Notes: generated by a model not told the origin, from the sequence alone. Counted from the first letter of the stretch, positions 38,939 through 48,292 are shown. The stretch: 64,000 nucleotides of DNA from Methylocystis hirsuta (GCF_003722355.1 NZ_QWDD01000001.1:1488001-1552000); one strand, 5' to 3'. Numbers and translations: made by a program.

Positions 38939-39254
38939 ATTGGTAAAAACCGTTTTAAACCCGATATGGCTCACGAATTGGGGGCGCATGCGCATCCAAA
39001 TCATCTGTTTGAAGCAGCGCGCGTTGTAGAGAAGCTGTTTGAAAAGGAGGTCGAGTCTTTCGGCAGGCCTCAGCGCGATATGCGCGGCGTTCCTCGCGCG
39101 GGCGCAGCGCATGGCGGATTGGCCCCAAGGCATGCCTCAGCAGTAAAGACGGAAATTGCCCTTGGAGCGTTGAAGGCATGGCGATGACACGAGCCCCGAA
39201 CGCGGTGCGGGTGAATGCGTTTGATGGAGACGAGTGTTCATCGACCTTCTTGGC

Positions 39255-39308
39255 GACCTGGGGCCAAGACCTGGGGCCAAGACCTGGGGCCAAGACCTGA
39301 GCCAAGAC
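39255..39308 (+). repeat. 13-bp tandem repeat (about four units)
   Basis: Three identical units of GACCTGGGGCCAA and a fourth with one deletion and one change, followed by GAC. It is in the non-coding stretch between the six-Cys gene and haoB, close to the haoB stop. Copy number may vary between strains. Confidence 0.85.
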
Positions 39309-39339
39309 GGACGGACATCGCGCTGCAGTTGCTGACCGA

Positions 39340-40308
39340 CTAATCGTTGAGCCGGTAAATCCACCAGCCTTTGTGCTGATAGACGAGGGAAAATCGCGTG
39401 AGCGGGGAGGGCAGGGAGGTGGAGAACGGCAATAGCCGCGCAATCAGCCTGTCGCCGTCGCTCTTGCGCTGGAAATAATGCAGCCGCGTGGCGCCGCCCA
39501 TCGGTTCGACGGCGAAGCCGCCTTCGATCTTTTGATCGCGCATCCATTGTTGCGCGGATTTGATGAGACCGTGCGAAACGCCGGTCGCGGCGAAATCCTT
39601 ATAGGCGATGGAGAGCTGTTGCGGCCGTGCGGCGGCGAGCATCCACGCGTCCGAAATGCGCACGGCGACATAGGCGGGCTTGCCGTCGGCAAGCTTTTTC
39701 AACGCCTCGCTCGCGCGCGTCTCATCGGAGTCGAGCAGCGCGTCCATGAAACGCGTGAAACCATTCGCTGACGAGGTCGGAACTCCCGCGCCCCATCGCG
39801 CGCGCTCTGCCGCTCCCGCGGCCGACCAGGCGCCGGGCAACAGAAGTCCGCGCGCCTCTGCGTCGTCGAGCGGCGCGGCGCGGCCAGCGACAAGCCGGAT
39901 CGCGCGCGAGAAGTCCCACCACGCCAGCACGACGGCGTCCTGCGGCGTATGTTCGCGGATTGCGGCAAGAACCTTCGCCGCATCGCTCGCGGAAACGTCC
40001 GCGAAGAAGATCGGCTCCGTCACCTGATTGCGCCACACGAGCGGCGTCAGCCGACCTGCGTCATCGCGCGCGACGACGCCGGTGGCGATGGGGCCGCGCT
40101 CGTCCTTCGCCGAGACCTCGATCTGCTGAAGGCGCTCGGGCGTAAGTCCAAAGCCTTCGACATCCTTAGCCGCTTCCGCCGAAATCGGCGCGAGCCGGGT
40201 TTCAAACGGCGCGGTTGGATTGAGCCCGGCGTAGATCGCCCAGCCGAGCAGGGCGAAGCCGAAGACGATGAGGGCGACGCCGGCGATAAGCCGAATACGG
40301 GGAGTCAT
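39340..40308 (-). CDS. haoB: hydroxylamine oxidation protein HaoB
   Basis: A 322-residue protein with one N-terminal TM anchor (LIAGVALIVFGFALLGWAIY) and a large periplasmic part (for example AVVLAWWDFSRAIRLVAGRAA and a C-terminal LVYQHKGWWIYRLND). Position right after haoA identifies it as HaoB, a protein of unclear biochemical role that accompanies hydroxylamine oxidoreductase in ammonia oxidisers and methanotrophs. The 142-bp gap to haoA holds a palindromic repeat. Confidence 0.85.
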   Translation of the reverse strand: MTPRIRLIAGVALIVFGFALLGWAIYAGLNPTAPFETRLAPISAEAAKDVEGFGLTPERLQQIEVSAKDERGPIATGVVARDDAGRLTPLVWRNQVTEPIFFADVSASDAAKVLAAIREHTPQDAVVLAWWDFSRAIRLVAGRAAPLDDAEARGLLLPGAWSAAGAAERARWGAGVPTSSANGFTRFMDALLDSDETRASEALKKLADGKPAYVAVRISDAWMLAAARPQQLSIAYKDFAATGVSHGLIKSAQQWMRDQKIEGGFAVEPMGGATRLHYFQRKSDGDRLIARLLPFSTSLPSPLTRFSLVYQHKGWWIYRLND

Positions 40309-40319
40309 GCGCGTCCACT

Positions 40320-40442
40320 GTCAGAGGTCATTGCCGCATCCGAATATCCTTCCCGCGAAAGCGGGACTCCAGAGCAACGGCGAAATGTTTCGCAGATGCC
40401 CCTGGAGTCCCGGTCGCGCTTTCGCGCGCCGGGAATGACAGG
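40320..40442. repeat. palindromic repeat in the haoA-haoB gap
   Basis: TCCCGCGAAAGCGGGA at about 40349-40364 is a perfect short hairpin; with CTGGAGTCCCGG and CGCGCGCCGGGAATGACA downstream it forms a composite palindrome of a type also seen at 62050-62085 (TCATTCCCG...CGGGAATGA). It could attenuate or process the haoAB transcript. Confidence 0.55.
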
Positions 40443-40450
40443 CGAAGCGG

Positions 40451-42160
40451 TTACCCGCCCTTGCGGTCACGGCGCATGAGCAGACCGGCGCCGGCAAGCA
40501 CGGCCAGCAGTCCGAGGCCGCCCGCGATGGCGCGGCGCGTCGGCGAATCAAGATCGAGGTCGCCGCGCTTCTGGCCGGAGATGCGCTTCAGCTCGGCGCG
40601 AATTTCGGCGGCTTCGCGCAGCTTCGTATCCTCGTCGTTGATCTTCGCCGCCGCGCCGATGAGCTGCGACCAGCCTTCGGTATAGGTGTAGCCGCCGGGG
40701 TTCATATGGGCGAGCCCCTTATAGTGCTTGATCTGATGGTGCTCCCACATGTCGGCGAAGACATATTCGATCGCGCTCGGATTATTGCCCTTCTGCCAGA
40801 ACAGCTGGAAGAAGCCGCCCGCGTCGTCCTTTTCGGGCGCCGGCGGCGCTGGACGGTTCGTCGTCTGACCCGGCAGCAGTTTGTCGTTGTAGAGCTTCAC
40901 CAGGACGCTGCGGGCTTTCTCGGTGATGTCGAGGCCGGAGACGATGCCCTTGTCCATGCCGTCGAGATAGGCGCGCGCGAATCTGTCGGAGTGACAGTTC
41001 GAGCATGTCGAGACCCATGATTCCTTGCGCTGCGTGAACCAGGGATGGTTGAGGTTTTCCGCGATCTTCGGCATCGGCACGAAGGCCCAGCGCGACTTGC
41101 GCACCATGTTGTGCGTGAATTTGCCCTGATACTCCATGTGGCAGAAGGCGCAGGTCGGCGCGTTCATATTGCCCTTTTCCATCGCGTCGGCGAGGCGGAC
41201 GTTCCAGTCCCATGTGTCGCCGCGCGTCTGATAGATCGTCCCGTGCTTCGACAGCATGTAGCCTTCGAATTCATTGTGATCGACGCCGTTGTGGCAGATG
41301 GCGCAGGCCTGCGGCTTACGCGCCTGCACGGCCGAGAATTCGTGGCGCGTGTGGCAGGAGTTACACGTCGTTTGCGGCGTGTGGCAGAAGGTGCAGCCTT
41401 CCGCGACTTCGCGCTGCTCCATCGCCGCCCACACCGCATTCTCGACATTGGCTTTCATCGAGAGCGCGTGTGAGGGATGGCCGGGCTTCCACTGATCCTG
41501 CGGCCAGGTGAAGGTGTCGCGCTCGGACTCGCGTTCGGCGAACTGCTGCACATGGCATTGTCCGCAGGCGGCGGCGTCGGGCATGCGCAATTCGGTTTTA
41601 TGCTGGCCGTGATCCTTGCCGACTCCCATATGGCAGTCGATGCAGCCGACCTCCTTTAGGTTCTCGCCGGTCTTGAGCGTTCCCATCGAGCGGAGGTTGT
41701 TCTCGACCTCCGTGATCATCGCCTTCTTATAGGCGCGCACATCCGAGTCCGGCAGATTGCGGATCGCGTCGAGATTGCCATGCACGCTGCCCTTCCAGCT
41801 ATGCGTCCAGCCGGGCGTCACTTGGCTGTGGCATTCGACGCATTGCGCCCGCTGCGCGTCGATGTCGATCGTCTGCGGCGGCATATAGAAGTCGTGCGGA
41901 TTGAGATATTTCGAGATCGGGATCGGCTCCCAATATTTCGAAAACGAGCCTTTGCCGGCGCCTTGCGATTCGTCGTAGTAGCGCTTGGTCAGCGCGTCAT
42001 AGAGCTCCTTGGGCGAGGCGGTCTTCGCAAGACCCAGCGCCTTGAAGGTTTCATCCGGCGTATCCGCAAGGGCCGGCGCGCAGAGGACAAAGGTCACGGC
42101 GAACGCGAGAATCAGCGCGAGGCGAGCCGCGTAATGAGAAACCCTTTGTGAATTCAGCAT
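40451..42160 (-). CDS. haoA: octahaem hydroxylamine oxidoreductase
   Basis: A periplasmic multihaem enzyme oxidising hydroxylamine. About 569 residues with signal peptide LALILAFAVTFVLCAPALA. Eight CxxCH haem motifs are present (CVECH, CIDCH, CGQCH, CTFCH, CNSCH, CAICH, CAFCH, CSNCH). HYKGLAHMNPGGYTYTEGW near residue 490 is the region that carries the Tyr cross-linked to the P460 haem in the trimer of ammonia oxidisers. A C-terminal TM helix (GGLGLLAVLAGAGLLMRR) may anchor it. Methanotrophs use HaoA to remove hydroxylamine made when methane monooxygenase oxidises ammonia. Confidence 0.95.
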   Translation of the reverse strand: MLNSQRVSHYAARLALILAFAVTFVLCAPALADTPDETFKALGLAKTASPKELYDALTKRYYDESQGAGKGSFSKYWEPIPISKYLNPHDFYMPPQTIDIDAQRAQCVECHSQVTPGWTHSWKGSVHGNLDAIRNLPDSDVRAYKKAMITEVENNLRSMGTLKTGENLKEVGCIDCHMGVGKDHGQHKTELRMPDAAACGQCHVQQFAERESERDTFTWPQDQWKPGHPSHALSMKANVENAVWAAMEQREVAEGCTFCHTPQTTCNSCHTRHEFSAVQARKPQACAICHNGVDHNEFEGYMLSKHGTIYQTRGDTWDWNVRLADAMEKGNMNAPTCAFCHMEYQGKFTHNMVRKSRWAFVPMPKIAENLNHPWFTQRKESWVSTCSNCHSDRFARAYLDGMDKGIVSGLDITEKARSVLVKLYNDKLLPGQTTNRPAPPAPEKDDAGGFFQLFWQKGNNPSAIEYVFADMWEHHQIKHYKGLAHMNPGGYTYTEGWSQLIGAAAKINDEDTKLREAAEIRAELKRISGQKRGDLDLDSPTRRAIAGGLGLLAVLAGAGLLMRRDRKGG

Positions 42161-42317
42161 GCTCTCCCTCGCCCCTTCTGCGTCTGGCTGCATTGTCGGG
42201 GCCGAGGCGGCCAGAGGAAAGGACCACAGGCTTCCCCCGCGATGAGGCCACCCCCTCAGGCGCCCTATGGCTCGTCAAAACGCCTCCTGACGATAAATGA
42301 TGACGTCGGGAGAAGCC

Positions 42318-43064
42318 ATGACGACGCGTTGGTTCCCCTCCGCTTTGAAGACCGCCGAGGCGCCGCCCGGCATGCGCATCTATGCGATCGGCGACATTCA
42401 CGGCCGCGCCGATCTTCTGCACGTTCTCGCCGAAGCGATCGTCGAAGATCTCGCGGCGCGCCGCTGCGAACAGGCGGTCACCGTCTTCATCGGCGACTAT
42501 ATCGACCGTGGACTTGGCTCGAACGGCGTTTTAAAGCGCTTGTCCACCGGGGATTTCCCAACGCCCATCGTCGCGCTGCGCGGCAACCATGAAGAAGCGC
42601 TGCTGCGCTTCCTCAACGACGCCGCAGCGCTCGACGACTGGGTCGAAAACGGCGCGCTGACGACGCTGCATTCCTATGGCGTGGACGCCGGCGAGGAAGT
42701 CGCGCAAGGCGGAGCGTCGCAGGTGCGCGTCAAATTTCTCGCGCATTTCCCCCAGGAACATCGCCGCTTTATCGAAGAAACGCGGCTTTGGGCGGAATAT
42801 GGGGGCTATTTCTTCTGCCACGCGGGCGTGCGCCGCAGCAGGCCGCTGCATTTGCAGGCCCCCCACGATCTGATGAACATCCGCGAGGGGTTTCTCGACT
42901 GCGGCGAACCCTTCGGGAAGGTGATCGTGCATGGGCACACGCCGCATAATGATGTTGAGGATTTGCCGAACCGGATCAATCTCGACACCCGCGCCGTGAG
43001 TAGCGGCGTGCTCACGGCGGTCGCGCTGGAGGGTTTCGAACGGCGATTTATCCAGACCTGGTGA
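42318..43064 (+). CDS. metallophosphoesterase (bacterial PPP-type phosphatase)
   Basis: A 248-residue calcineurin-like phosphatase with GDIHG, GDYIDRG and GNHEE motifs for the two-metal centre, and HGHTPHNDVEDL near the C terminus. This is the pattern of bacterial serine/threonine protein phosphatases and related phosphoesterases; the substrate is unknown. GGGAGAAG precedes the ATG at 42318. Divergent from haoA. Confidence 0.88.
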   Translation: MTTRWFPSALKTAEAPPGMRIYAIGDIHGRADLLHVLAEAIVEDLAARRCEQAVTVFIGDYIDRGLGSNGVLKRLSTGDFPTPIVALRGNHEEALLRFLNDAAALDDWVENGALTTLHSYGVDAGEEVAQGGASQVRVKFLAHFPQEHRRFIEETRLWAEYGGYFFCHAGVRRSRPLHLQAPHDLMNIREGFLDCGEPFGKVIVHGHTPHNDVEDLPNRINLDTRAVSSGVLTAVALEGFERRFIQTW

Positions 43065-43079
43065 GGTCCGCCTTACGCG

Positions 43080-43460
43080 TCAGCCGACGCGCAGCTCGAA
43101 GGCGTTTTCGAGATGGCGCGGCAGCCTGCCGGGCGCAAGAAAAATCGCGTCGGCGCGCAGCGTATAATTCATCGCCCAAGGATTCGCGGCGAGCCAGCGG
43201 CCCACAGCCTGCGAGAAGCGGCGGTGTTTTTGCGGCGTGATGGCGATGGCCGCGTCCTCGAGATCGGCGCGCGCCTTCACTTCGACGAAAACGATCGTGC
43301 GGCCGCGCTTCGCGACAATGTCGATCTCGCCGCCATGCGCGCGAAAATTGCGCGCCAGGATTTGATAGAGCCGCGCCCGCAGCCACAGCGTCGCCGCCGT
43401 CTCGGCGCGAAGGCCGTAGACATAAGCGGCGCGTCGGGCGTTGTCCTTAAATTCGTTCAT
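43080..43460 (-). CDS. YraN family protein (UPF0102, nuclease-like fold)
   Basis: A 126-residue protein with GLRAETAATLWLRARLYQIL, then GGEIDIVAKRGRTIVFVEVKAR, the D...ExK pattern of the restriction-endonuclease-like UPF0102/YraN family. Biochemical role uncertain. It follows rsmI (yraL) on the same strand, as in many proteobacteria. The inverted repeat pair at 43485-43610 lies between them and supplies the upstream part of the longest frame. Confidence 0.9.
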   Translation of the reverse strand: MNEFKDNARRAAYVYGLRAETAATLWLRARLYQILARNFRAHGGEIDIVAKRGRTIVFVEVKARADLEDAAIAITPQKHRRFSQAVGRWLAANPWAMNYTLRADAIFLAPGRLPRHLENAFELRVG

Positions 43461-43484
43461 GATGAAACGAGCGCGATCACTATG

Positions 43485-43610
43485 CCCCCTCCCTGTCCCT
43501 CCCCCGCTTCGCGGGAGAGGGGACCCCAACGACGCAGATTGTGCAGTTTCATTGCAGGGACCCGAGTCGGACTCCCTCTCCCGCGAAGCGGGGGAGGGTT
43601 GGGGAGGGGG
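43485..43610. repeat. inverted pair of GGGGAGGG palindromic repeats
   Basis: Copies at 43485-43524 and 43571-43610 in opposite orientation with about 46 bp between, in the rsmI-yraN gap. The CCCCCTCCCTGTCCCTCCCC outer end is shared with the 35545 pair. Confidence 0.8.
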
Positions 43611-43622
43611 CGCAAGTTCATC

Positions 43623-44537
43623 TTACTTCACGCGTCCAGCCGCCAACTCCAGCGCCCGCGCATAGACCTGCCGGCGCGGCTGGCCGGTCGCCGCCGAAAC
43701 GACGCTGGCCGCGTCCTTCACCGAATGCGCCGTCAGCGCCTCTTCGATTTTGGCGTCGAGATCGGCGGCCGCGGTCTGCGCCGCGTCGGCGCCGGGCGGG
43801 GCGACGAGCAGCACGATCTCGCCCCTCGGCGGCTCCTCTTCGGCCAGCGCCGCCGCGAGTTCGTCGAGCGTCCCGCGACGCACCGATTCGAACAGCTTAG
43901 TCAGTTCGCGCGCGATCGCAGCATTGCGTTTGCCGAGGATCGCCGCGCAGTCGACGAGCGTTTCGGCCAGCCGGCGCGGGCTTTCGAAAAACACCAGCGT
44001 GCCGGGGATATGCGCGAGTTCGGCGAGCCTTGCGCGCCGCGGTCCGCTCTTGTGGGGCAGAAACCCCTCGAAGAAGAAGCGGTCGGTCGGCAGTCCGGCC
44101 ACGACCAGCGCCGCCAGCACCGCGGAAGGGCCGGGCACTGAGGTGACATGCACGCCTTTCTCGAGCGCCTCCTGGACGAGCCTGAAGCCAGGATCCGAGA
44201 CGAGCGGCGTGCCGGCGTCGGAGACGAGCGCGAGCTTCGCTCCCGCCTCCAGGCGCGCCAGAAGGTGAGGGCGGATCACCCTGGCGTTGTGCTCATGATA
44301 GGCGATCAGCGGCGTCGAAATTCCGTAATGGGCAAGGAGCGTCTTGGTGACCCTTGTGTCCTCGGCGACCACCGCGTCCGCCGCGGCAAGGGTGGAGAGC
44401 GCGCGAAACGAAACGTCCTTCAGATTGCCGATGGGAGTCGCGACAAGGTGCAGTCCAGGCTCGATTCTCTCCGCTTCGGCGCGCAGGCCGAAGGCGGTGT
44501 AGCTCGCAGCAGGCGGAGAAAAGGCCTCGATGGTCAT
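43623..44537 (-). CDS. rsmI: 16S rRNA (cytidine(1402)-2'-O)-methyltransferase
   Basis: SAM-dependent tetrapyrrole-methylase-fold enzyme modifying C1402 of 16S rRNA. 304 residues: LHLVATPIGNLKDVSFRAL, VVAEDTRVTKTLLAHYGI, ALVSDAGTPLVSDPGFRLV and VPGPSAVLAALVVAGLPTD are the RsmI hallmarks. The ATG at 44537 is chosen since the preceding 21 codons look random. Usual neighbour yraN follows and the lipoprotein gene is divergent. Confidence 0.95.
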   Translation of the reverse strand: MTIEAFSPPAASYTAFGLRAEAERIEPGLHLVATPIGNLKDVSFRALSTLAAADAVVAEDTRVTKTLLAHYGISTPLIAYHEHNARVIRPHLLARLEAGAKLALVSDAGTPLVSDPGFRLVQEALEKGVHVTSVPGPSAVLAALVVAGLPTDRFFFEGFLPHKSGPRRARLAELAHIPGTLVFFESPRRLAETLVDCAAILGKRNAAIARELTKLFESVRRGTLDELAAALAEEEPPRGEIVLLVAPPGADAAQTAAADLDAKIEEALTAHSVKDAASVVSAATGQPRRQVYARALELAAGRVK

Positions 44538-44720
44538 GCGCGTCGCCGATCTTCGTTCGTTTAAAGATACTAGATGTTCGTTTAAGAGGACAAGCGCCAA
44601 CTGCGCGCCAGCCGCAATTCCTCCAAATGGACCGTCTATTGACTTTCGGCTAGGGACTCGGACCCTTAGCGCAGAATAGCCGCGCCATGGCGGGAGCCCC
44701 GGGCGCCGCAGGGGGTTTTC

Positions 44721-45947
44721 ATGTCGACAATGTCTTCTCGCGCGCGCGCCGGCGCGTTCACGCGCGGTGCCGTGACGAAGCGCGCGGCGCTCGTCGGCCT
44801 TGCGGCCACGCTCGCCGCCTGCAGCCCCACGAGCGGGCCGTGGGCGCCTGGCGCGCGCGATCTAAAGCTCAGCGGCGCGACCCAGACCGCCCCCGCGGAA
44901 AGCGAGACGATCGGAACAGGCGCGGTGAAAATCGCGCTGATCGTGCCGCTGACGGGCCCTTCAGGTCCGTCCTCCGTCGGCGCCTCGCTGCTGAACGCCG
45001 CAAAGCTCGCCTACGCCGACAGCGGCGCCAATGACGTGACCATCCTCGTCAAGGACGATCGCTCGACGCCGTCGGGCGCGGCGGCCGCGACTCAGGCCGC
45101 GATCAACGAGGGCGCCGAGGTCGTTTTGGGGCCGGTGTTTGGCGCCGGCGTCAAGGAGGCGAGCCGCGTCGCGCGCTCCGCCAACAAGCCGATGATCGCC
45201 TTCTCGACGGACTCCTCGGCCGCCGGCCGCGGCAGCTATCTGCTGTCCTTCCCGGTCGAGGGCTATGTCGATCGCGGCGTCAGCTACGCGTCGCAGCACG
45301 GCAAGAAATCGATTGCGGCGCTGGTGCCCGAAAACGACTACGGCACGCTGGCGATGGCGCAGTTTCAGCAGAGCGCCGCGACCTACGGCATTCGCGTGCC
45401 GGTGATCGAGCGCTACAAGCCCGGCGCGCCCGGCGACTCCGTGAAGCGTCTCGCCGCCGCGCGCGATCAGTTCGATGCGCTGTTCATTCCCGAGCAGGCC
45501 GAGGCGATGCAGGCGGTGTCGAAGGAGCTCGTGGCGAACGGCATCGACTCCAAGAAGGTGCAGATTTTCGGCACGGGCCTGTGGAACGACGCGCGCACGC
45601 TGAGCCTGCCGGCGCTGCAGGGCGCCTGGTTCACGGCGCCGGAGAACGCCGGCTTCAACGCTTTCGCGCAGCGCTACAAAGCCAAATACGGATCCGACCC
45701 GGCGCGCGTCGCGACGCTCGCCTATGACGCGGTGTCGCTCGCCATCGCGCTGTCGCGTTCGCAAGGATCGCAACGCTATTCGGAAAGCGTGCTGACCAAT
45801 CCTTCCGGCTTCAACGGCGCCGACGGCGTCTTCCGCTTCAAGCCGGACGGCGGCAATGAACGCGGACTGTCGGTGCTGGAGATCGGCGGCGGTTCGGCGA
45901 AGATCATCTCGCCCGCGCCGCGCAATTTCACCGGCAATGGGGCGTAG
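44721..45947 (+). CDS. periplasmic-binding-fold lipoprotein (penicillin-binding protein activator/LppC-like)
   Basis: A 408-residue protein. The lipobox LAAC follows a basic, hydrophobic N terminus (KRAALVGLAATLAAC), so it should be a lipoprotein. The body is a type 1 periplasmic-binding (Leu/Ile/Val-binding) fold: VKIALIVPLTGPSGPSSVGA, LVKDDRSTPSGAAAAT, ALVPENDYGTLAMAQF. In many proteobacteria this gene is divergent from rsmI/yraN and the homologue LpoA activates penicillin-binding protein 1A. The alphaproteobacterial family keeps only the binding domain, so the role in peptidoglycan synthesis is inferred. Confidence 0.83.
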   Translation: MSTMSSRARAGAFTRGAVTKRAALVGLAATLAACSPTSGPWAPGARDLKLSGATQTAPAESETIGTGAVKIALIVPLTGPSGPSSVGASLLNAAKLAYADSGANDVTILVKDDRSTPSGAAAATQAAINEGAEVVLGPVFGAGVKEASRVARSANKPMIAFSTDSSAAGRGSYLLSFPVEGYVDRGVSYASQHGKKSIAALVPENDYGTLAMAQFQQSAATYGIRVPVIERYKPGAPGDSVKRLAAARDQFDALFIPEQAEAMQAVSKELVANGIDSKKVQIFGTGLWNDARTLSLPALQGAWFTAPENAGFNAFAQRYKAKYGSDPARVATLAYDAVSLAIALSRSQGSQRYSESVLTNPSGFNGADGVFRFKPDGGNERGLSVLEIGGGSAKIISPAPRNFTGNGA

Positions 45948-45962
45948 GGCAGGGCGCCATCA

Positions 45963-46051
45963 CCTCCCCCTTGAGGGGGCGGTCGCTGAAGGCATTGCTT
46001 CTCTTTTCCGCATGCGCGATTCCACCCTCCCCCTCAAGGGGAGGGTGGGTT
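45963..46051. repeat. inverted pair of short CCTCCCC/GGGGAGG repeats
   Basis: CACCTCCCCCTTGAGGGGGC at 45961-45980 and CCCTCCCCCTCAAGGGGAGG at about 46026-46045, with about 45 bp between, in the gap between the lipoprotein and glyS genes (convergent). They may serve as bidirectional terminators. Confidence 0.65.
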
Positions 46052-46057
46052 GCGCGG

Positions 46058-48283
46058 TTACGCCGTCCCGGTCTCTCCCGCGATCTTGCCGAAATCGGCG
46101 ACGCCCATCATCACGCGGCGCAGTTCGGCGAGCAGGCGCAGGCGGTTCAAGCGCAGGTCGGCGTTGTCGGCGTTGACCGTCACATCGTCGAAGAAGACGT
46201 CGACCGGCTCGCGAAGTTTCGACAGCGCGCGCATGGCGCCGGCGAAATCTTCCTTCGTAAGATGTTCGGCGGTCTCTTCGCGCGCGCGGGCGATGGCGGC
46301 GGCAAGCTTATGCTCTTGCGGCTCGATGCGCAGGTTCGGCGCATGGCGATGCGCATAGGCGTCCGGCCCGTCCTTCTTCTCTTCGGCTTTCAGGATGTTG
46401 CTGGCGCGCTTATAGCCGGCGAGCAGGTTTTTTCCGTCGTCGGTTGCAAGGAATGTGTCCAGCGCCTCGACTTTGCGCGTGATCATGAGCAGATCGTCCT
46501 GTAGCGGCGCGCTTGTCGCTTTCTCCTCATCGGAGTCGGCGAAGGCGACGGCGCCAAGCGCCGCATCTATCAGATCGTGTCGCGCCCCCTTGTCCCGCAA
46601 GTAGACCTTCAGGCGATCGATGAAAAATTCGAGAAGGTCCACCGCGACGTCATGCCCGGACTTGTTCCGGGCATCCACGCCCTTACGCTGCGCGTGGATG
46701 GCCGGGACAAGCCCGGCCATGACGCGGTGAAGCGATAGTCGCAGCTCGTTCTCCAGCACAATCCTGATCACTCCCAACGCAGCTCTGCGCAGCGCATAGG
46801 GGTCCTTGCTTCCTGTCGGCTTTTCGTCGATCGCCCAGAAGCCGATGAGCGTATCGAGCTTGTCGGCGAGCGCCACGGCGATCGACACCGGATCGGTCGG
46901 GATGCGGTCGTTCGGCCCCTGCGGTTTGTAGTGCTCCTCGATCGCCGCGGCGACGCTGGCGTCTTCGCCTTGCGCGCGCGCGTAATAGCGGCCCATCAGG
47001 CCTTGCAGTTCCGGGAACTCGCCGACCATTTCGGAAACGAGATCGGCCTTGCACAACATCGCCGCGCGCTCGGCGAGAAAAGCGTCGGCGCCGACGATCG
47101 GCGCAAGCTCTTTCGCCAGCGCAGCGATGCGCTTCACCCGCTCGCCCTGCGTGCCAAGCTTTTCGTGAAAGACGATGGCGTCGAGCTTCGGCAGACGCGC
47201 TTCGAGCCTCGTTTTGAGATCGGTCTCGTAGAAGAATTTCGCGTCCGATAGCCGCGCGGCGATGACGCGCTCATTGCCGGCGACGACCGTCGCGCCGCCG
47301 TCGGAGGCTTCGATGTTCGAGACGAGGATGAAGCGGTTCGTGAGGACGTCGGCAGTCGGCAGTCGGTCTTCGGTCTTCGACTGCCGACTGCCGATCGCCG
47401 ACTGCCGAAGAACGAAACATTTCTGATTCACGCGGATCGTCGCGCGGATGACTTCCGGCGGAATGGAAAGGAAACTCTCGTCGAACGCGCCCATGAGCGT
47501 GACCGGCCATTCGACGAGGCCGGCGACTTCTTCGAGAAGACCCGCGTCTTCGACAAGCTCCAGCCCTTGCGCGAAGGCGAGATCCTTCGCGTCATGCAAA
47601 ATGATGTCGCGCCGGCGCGCTGGATCGATGACGACTTTGGCGCGCTCAAGCGAGAGAGCATAATCCTCGAAGCGCTTCACGCGAATGGGTTGCGGCGCCA
47701 AGAAGCGATGGCCGTGGGTCACATTGCCCGACGCGATTCCGTCGACCTCGAAGCGGACGATTTCGGGAGATTCCGTCTCGGGTCCGAAGGTCGCCACAAT
47801 GGAATGGAGCGGCCGAACCCAGCGCAGCGAATCCCCGCGCTCGGACGCCGCGCCCCAGCGCATCGATTTCGGCCAGGGAAAGCTCTTGATGATCGCCGGC
47901 AGAATGTCAGCGAGCACGTCGATCGTCTGCGCGCCGGCGCGCTCGATCACCGCGACATAGAACTCGCCCTTCTTCGGGTCCTTTTCGATCTTCGCCTGAT
48001 CGAGCGAGGCGAGGCCGGCGCTTTTCAGAAACCCGGCGATCGCCGCCTCGGGCGCGCCGACGCGCGGACCTTTGCGTTCTTCGCGCAGATCCGGCTGGCG
48101 CGACGGCAGACCCACCACTTGCAGCGCGAGACGGCGCGGCGTCGCATAGGCGAGCGCGCCCTCATAGGTCAGGCCGCGCTCCACGAGCGCATTGGTGACG
48201 AGCCGCTTCAGATCGTCAGCCGCCTGCCGCTGCATGCGCGCCGGAATTTCTTCGGAGAACAGTTCGAAAAGGAGATCGGACAT
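46058..48283 (-). CDS. glyS: glycyl-tRNA synthetase beta subunit, with two in-frame repeat insertions
   Basis: Beta subunit of the tetrameric glycyl-tRNA synthetase. 741 residues, longer than the usual ~690. Family segments include [65 protein letters not shown] and the C-terminal anticodon-binding domain. Two stretches do not belong: [19 protein letters not shown] at about residues 291-312 (bases 47348-47410) and [20 protein letters not shown] at about 520-545 (46648-46724); both are encoded by palindromic repeats and keep the frame. No glyQ lies upstream; the next gene is a DUF559 nuclease. Confidence 0.95.
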   Translation of the reverse strand: MSDLLFELFSEEIPARMQRQAADDLKRLVTNALVERGLTYEGALAYATPRRLALQVVGLPSRQPDLREERKGPRVGAPEAAIAGFLKSAGLASLDQAKIEKDPKKGEFYVAVIERAGAQTIDVLADILPAIIKSFPWPKSMRWGAASERGDSLRWVRPLHSIVATFGPETESPEIVRFEVDGIASGNVTHGHRFLAPQPIRVKRFEDYALSLERAKVVIDPARRRDIILHDAKDLAFAQGLELVEDAGLLEEVAGLVEWPVTLMGAFDESFLSIPPEVIRATIRVNQKCFVLRQSAIGSRQSKTEDRLPTADVLTNRFILVSNIEASDGGATVVAGNERVIAARLSDAKFFYETDLKTRLEARLPKLDAIVFHEKLGTQGERVKRIAALAKELAPIVGADAFLAERAAMLCKADLVSEMVGEFPELQGLMGRYYARAQGEDASVAAAIEEHYKPQGPNDRIPTDPVSIAVALADKLDTLIGFWAIDEKPTGSKDPYALRRAALGVIRIVLENELRLSLHRVMAGLVPAIHAQRKGVDARNKSGHDVAVDLLEFFIDRLKVYLRDKGARHDLIDAALGAVAFADSDEEKATSAPLQDDLLMITRKVEALDTFLATDDGKNLLAGYKRASNILKAEEKKDGPDAYAHRHAPNLRIEPQEHKLAAAIARAREETAEHLTKEDFAGAMRALSKLREPVDVFFDDVTVNADNADLRLNRLRLLAELRRVMMGVADFGKIAGETGTA
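46648..46724. repeat. 77-bp palindromic repeat inside glyS
   Basis: CGTCATGCCCGGACTTGTTC at one end and GACAAGCCCGGCCATGACG at the other form a long palindrome around a ACGCTGCGCGTGGATG centre. The encoded peptide ([10 protein letters not shown]) is the one produced by a repeat family I know as common between genes in several Rhizobiales. Here it is in frame in the coding sequence. Confidence 0.85.
47348..47410. repeat. 63-bp CAGTCGG palindromic repeat inside glyS
   Basis: GTCGGCAGTCGGCAGTCGG and its complement CGACTGCCGACTGCCGA flank a short TCTTCGGTCTT centre, followed by CGACTGCCGA again. It is inserted in frame between QKCFVLR and [10 protein letters not shown], where other GlyS proteins have a short turn. 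Confidence 0.85.
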
Positions 48284-48292
48284 TGGCGCAGT

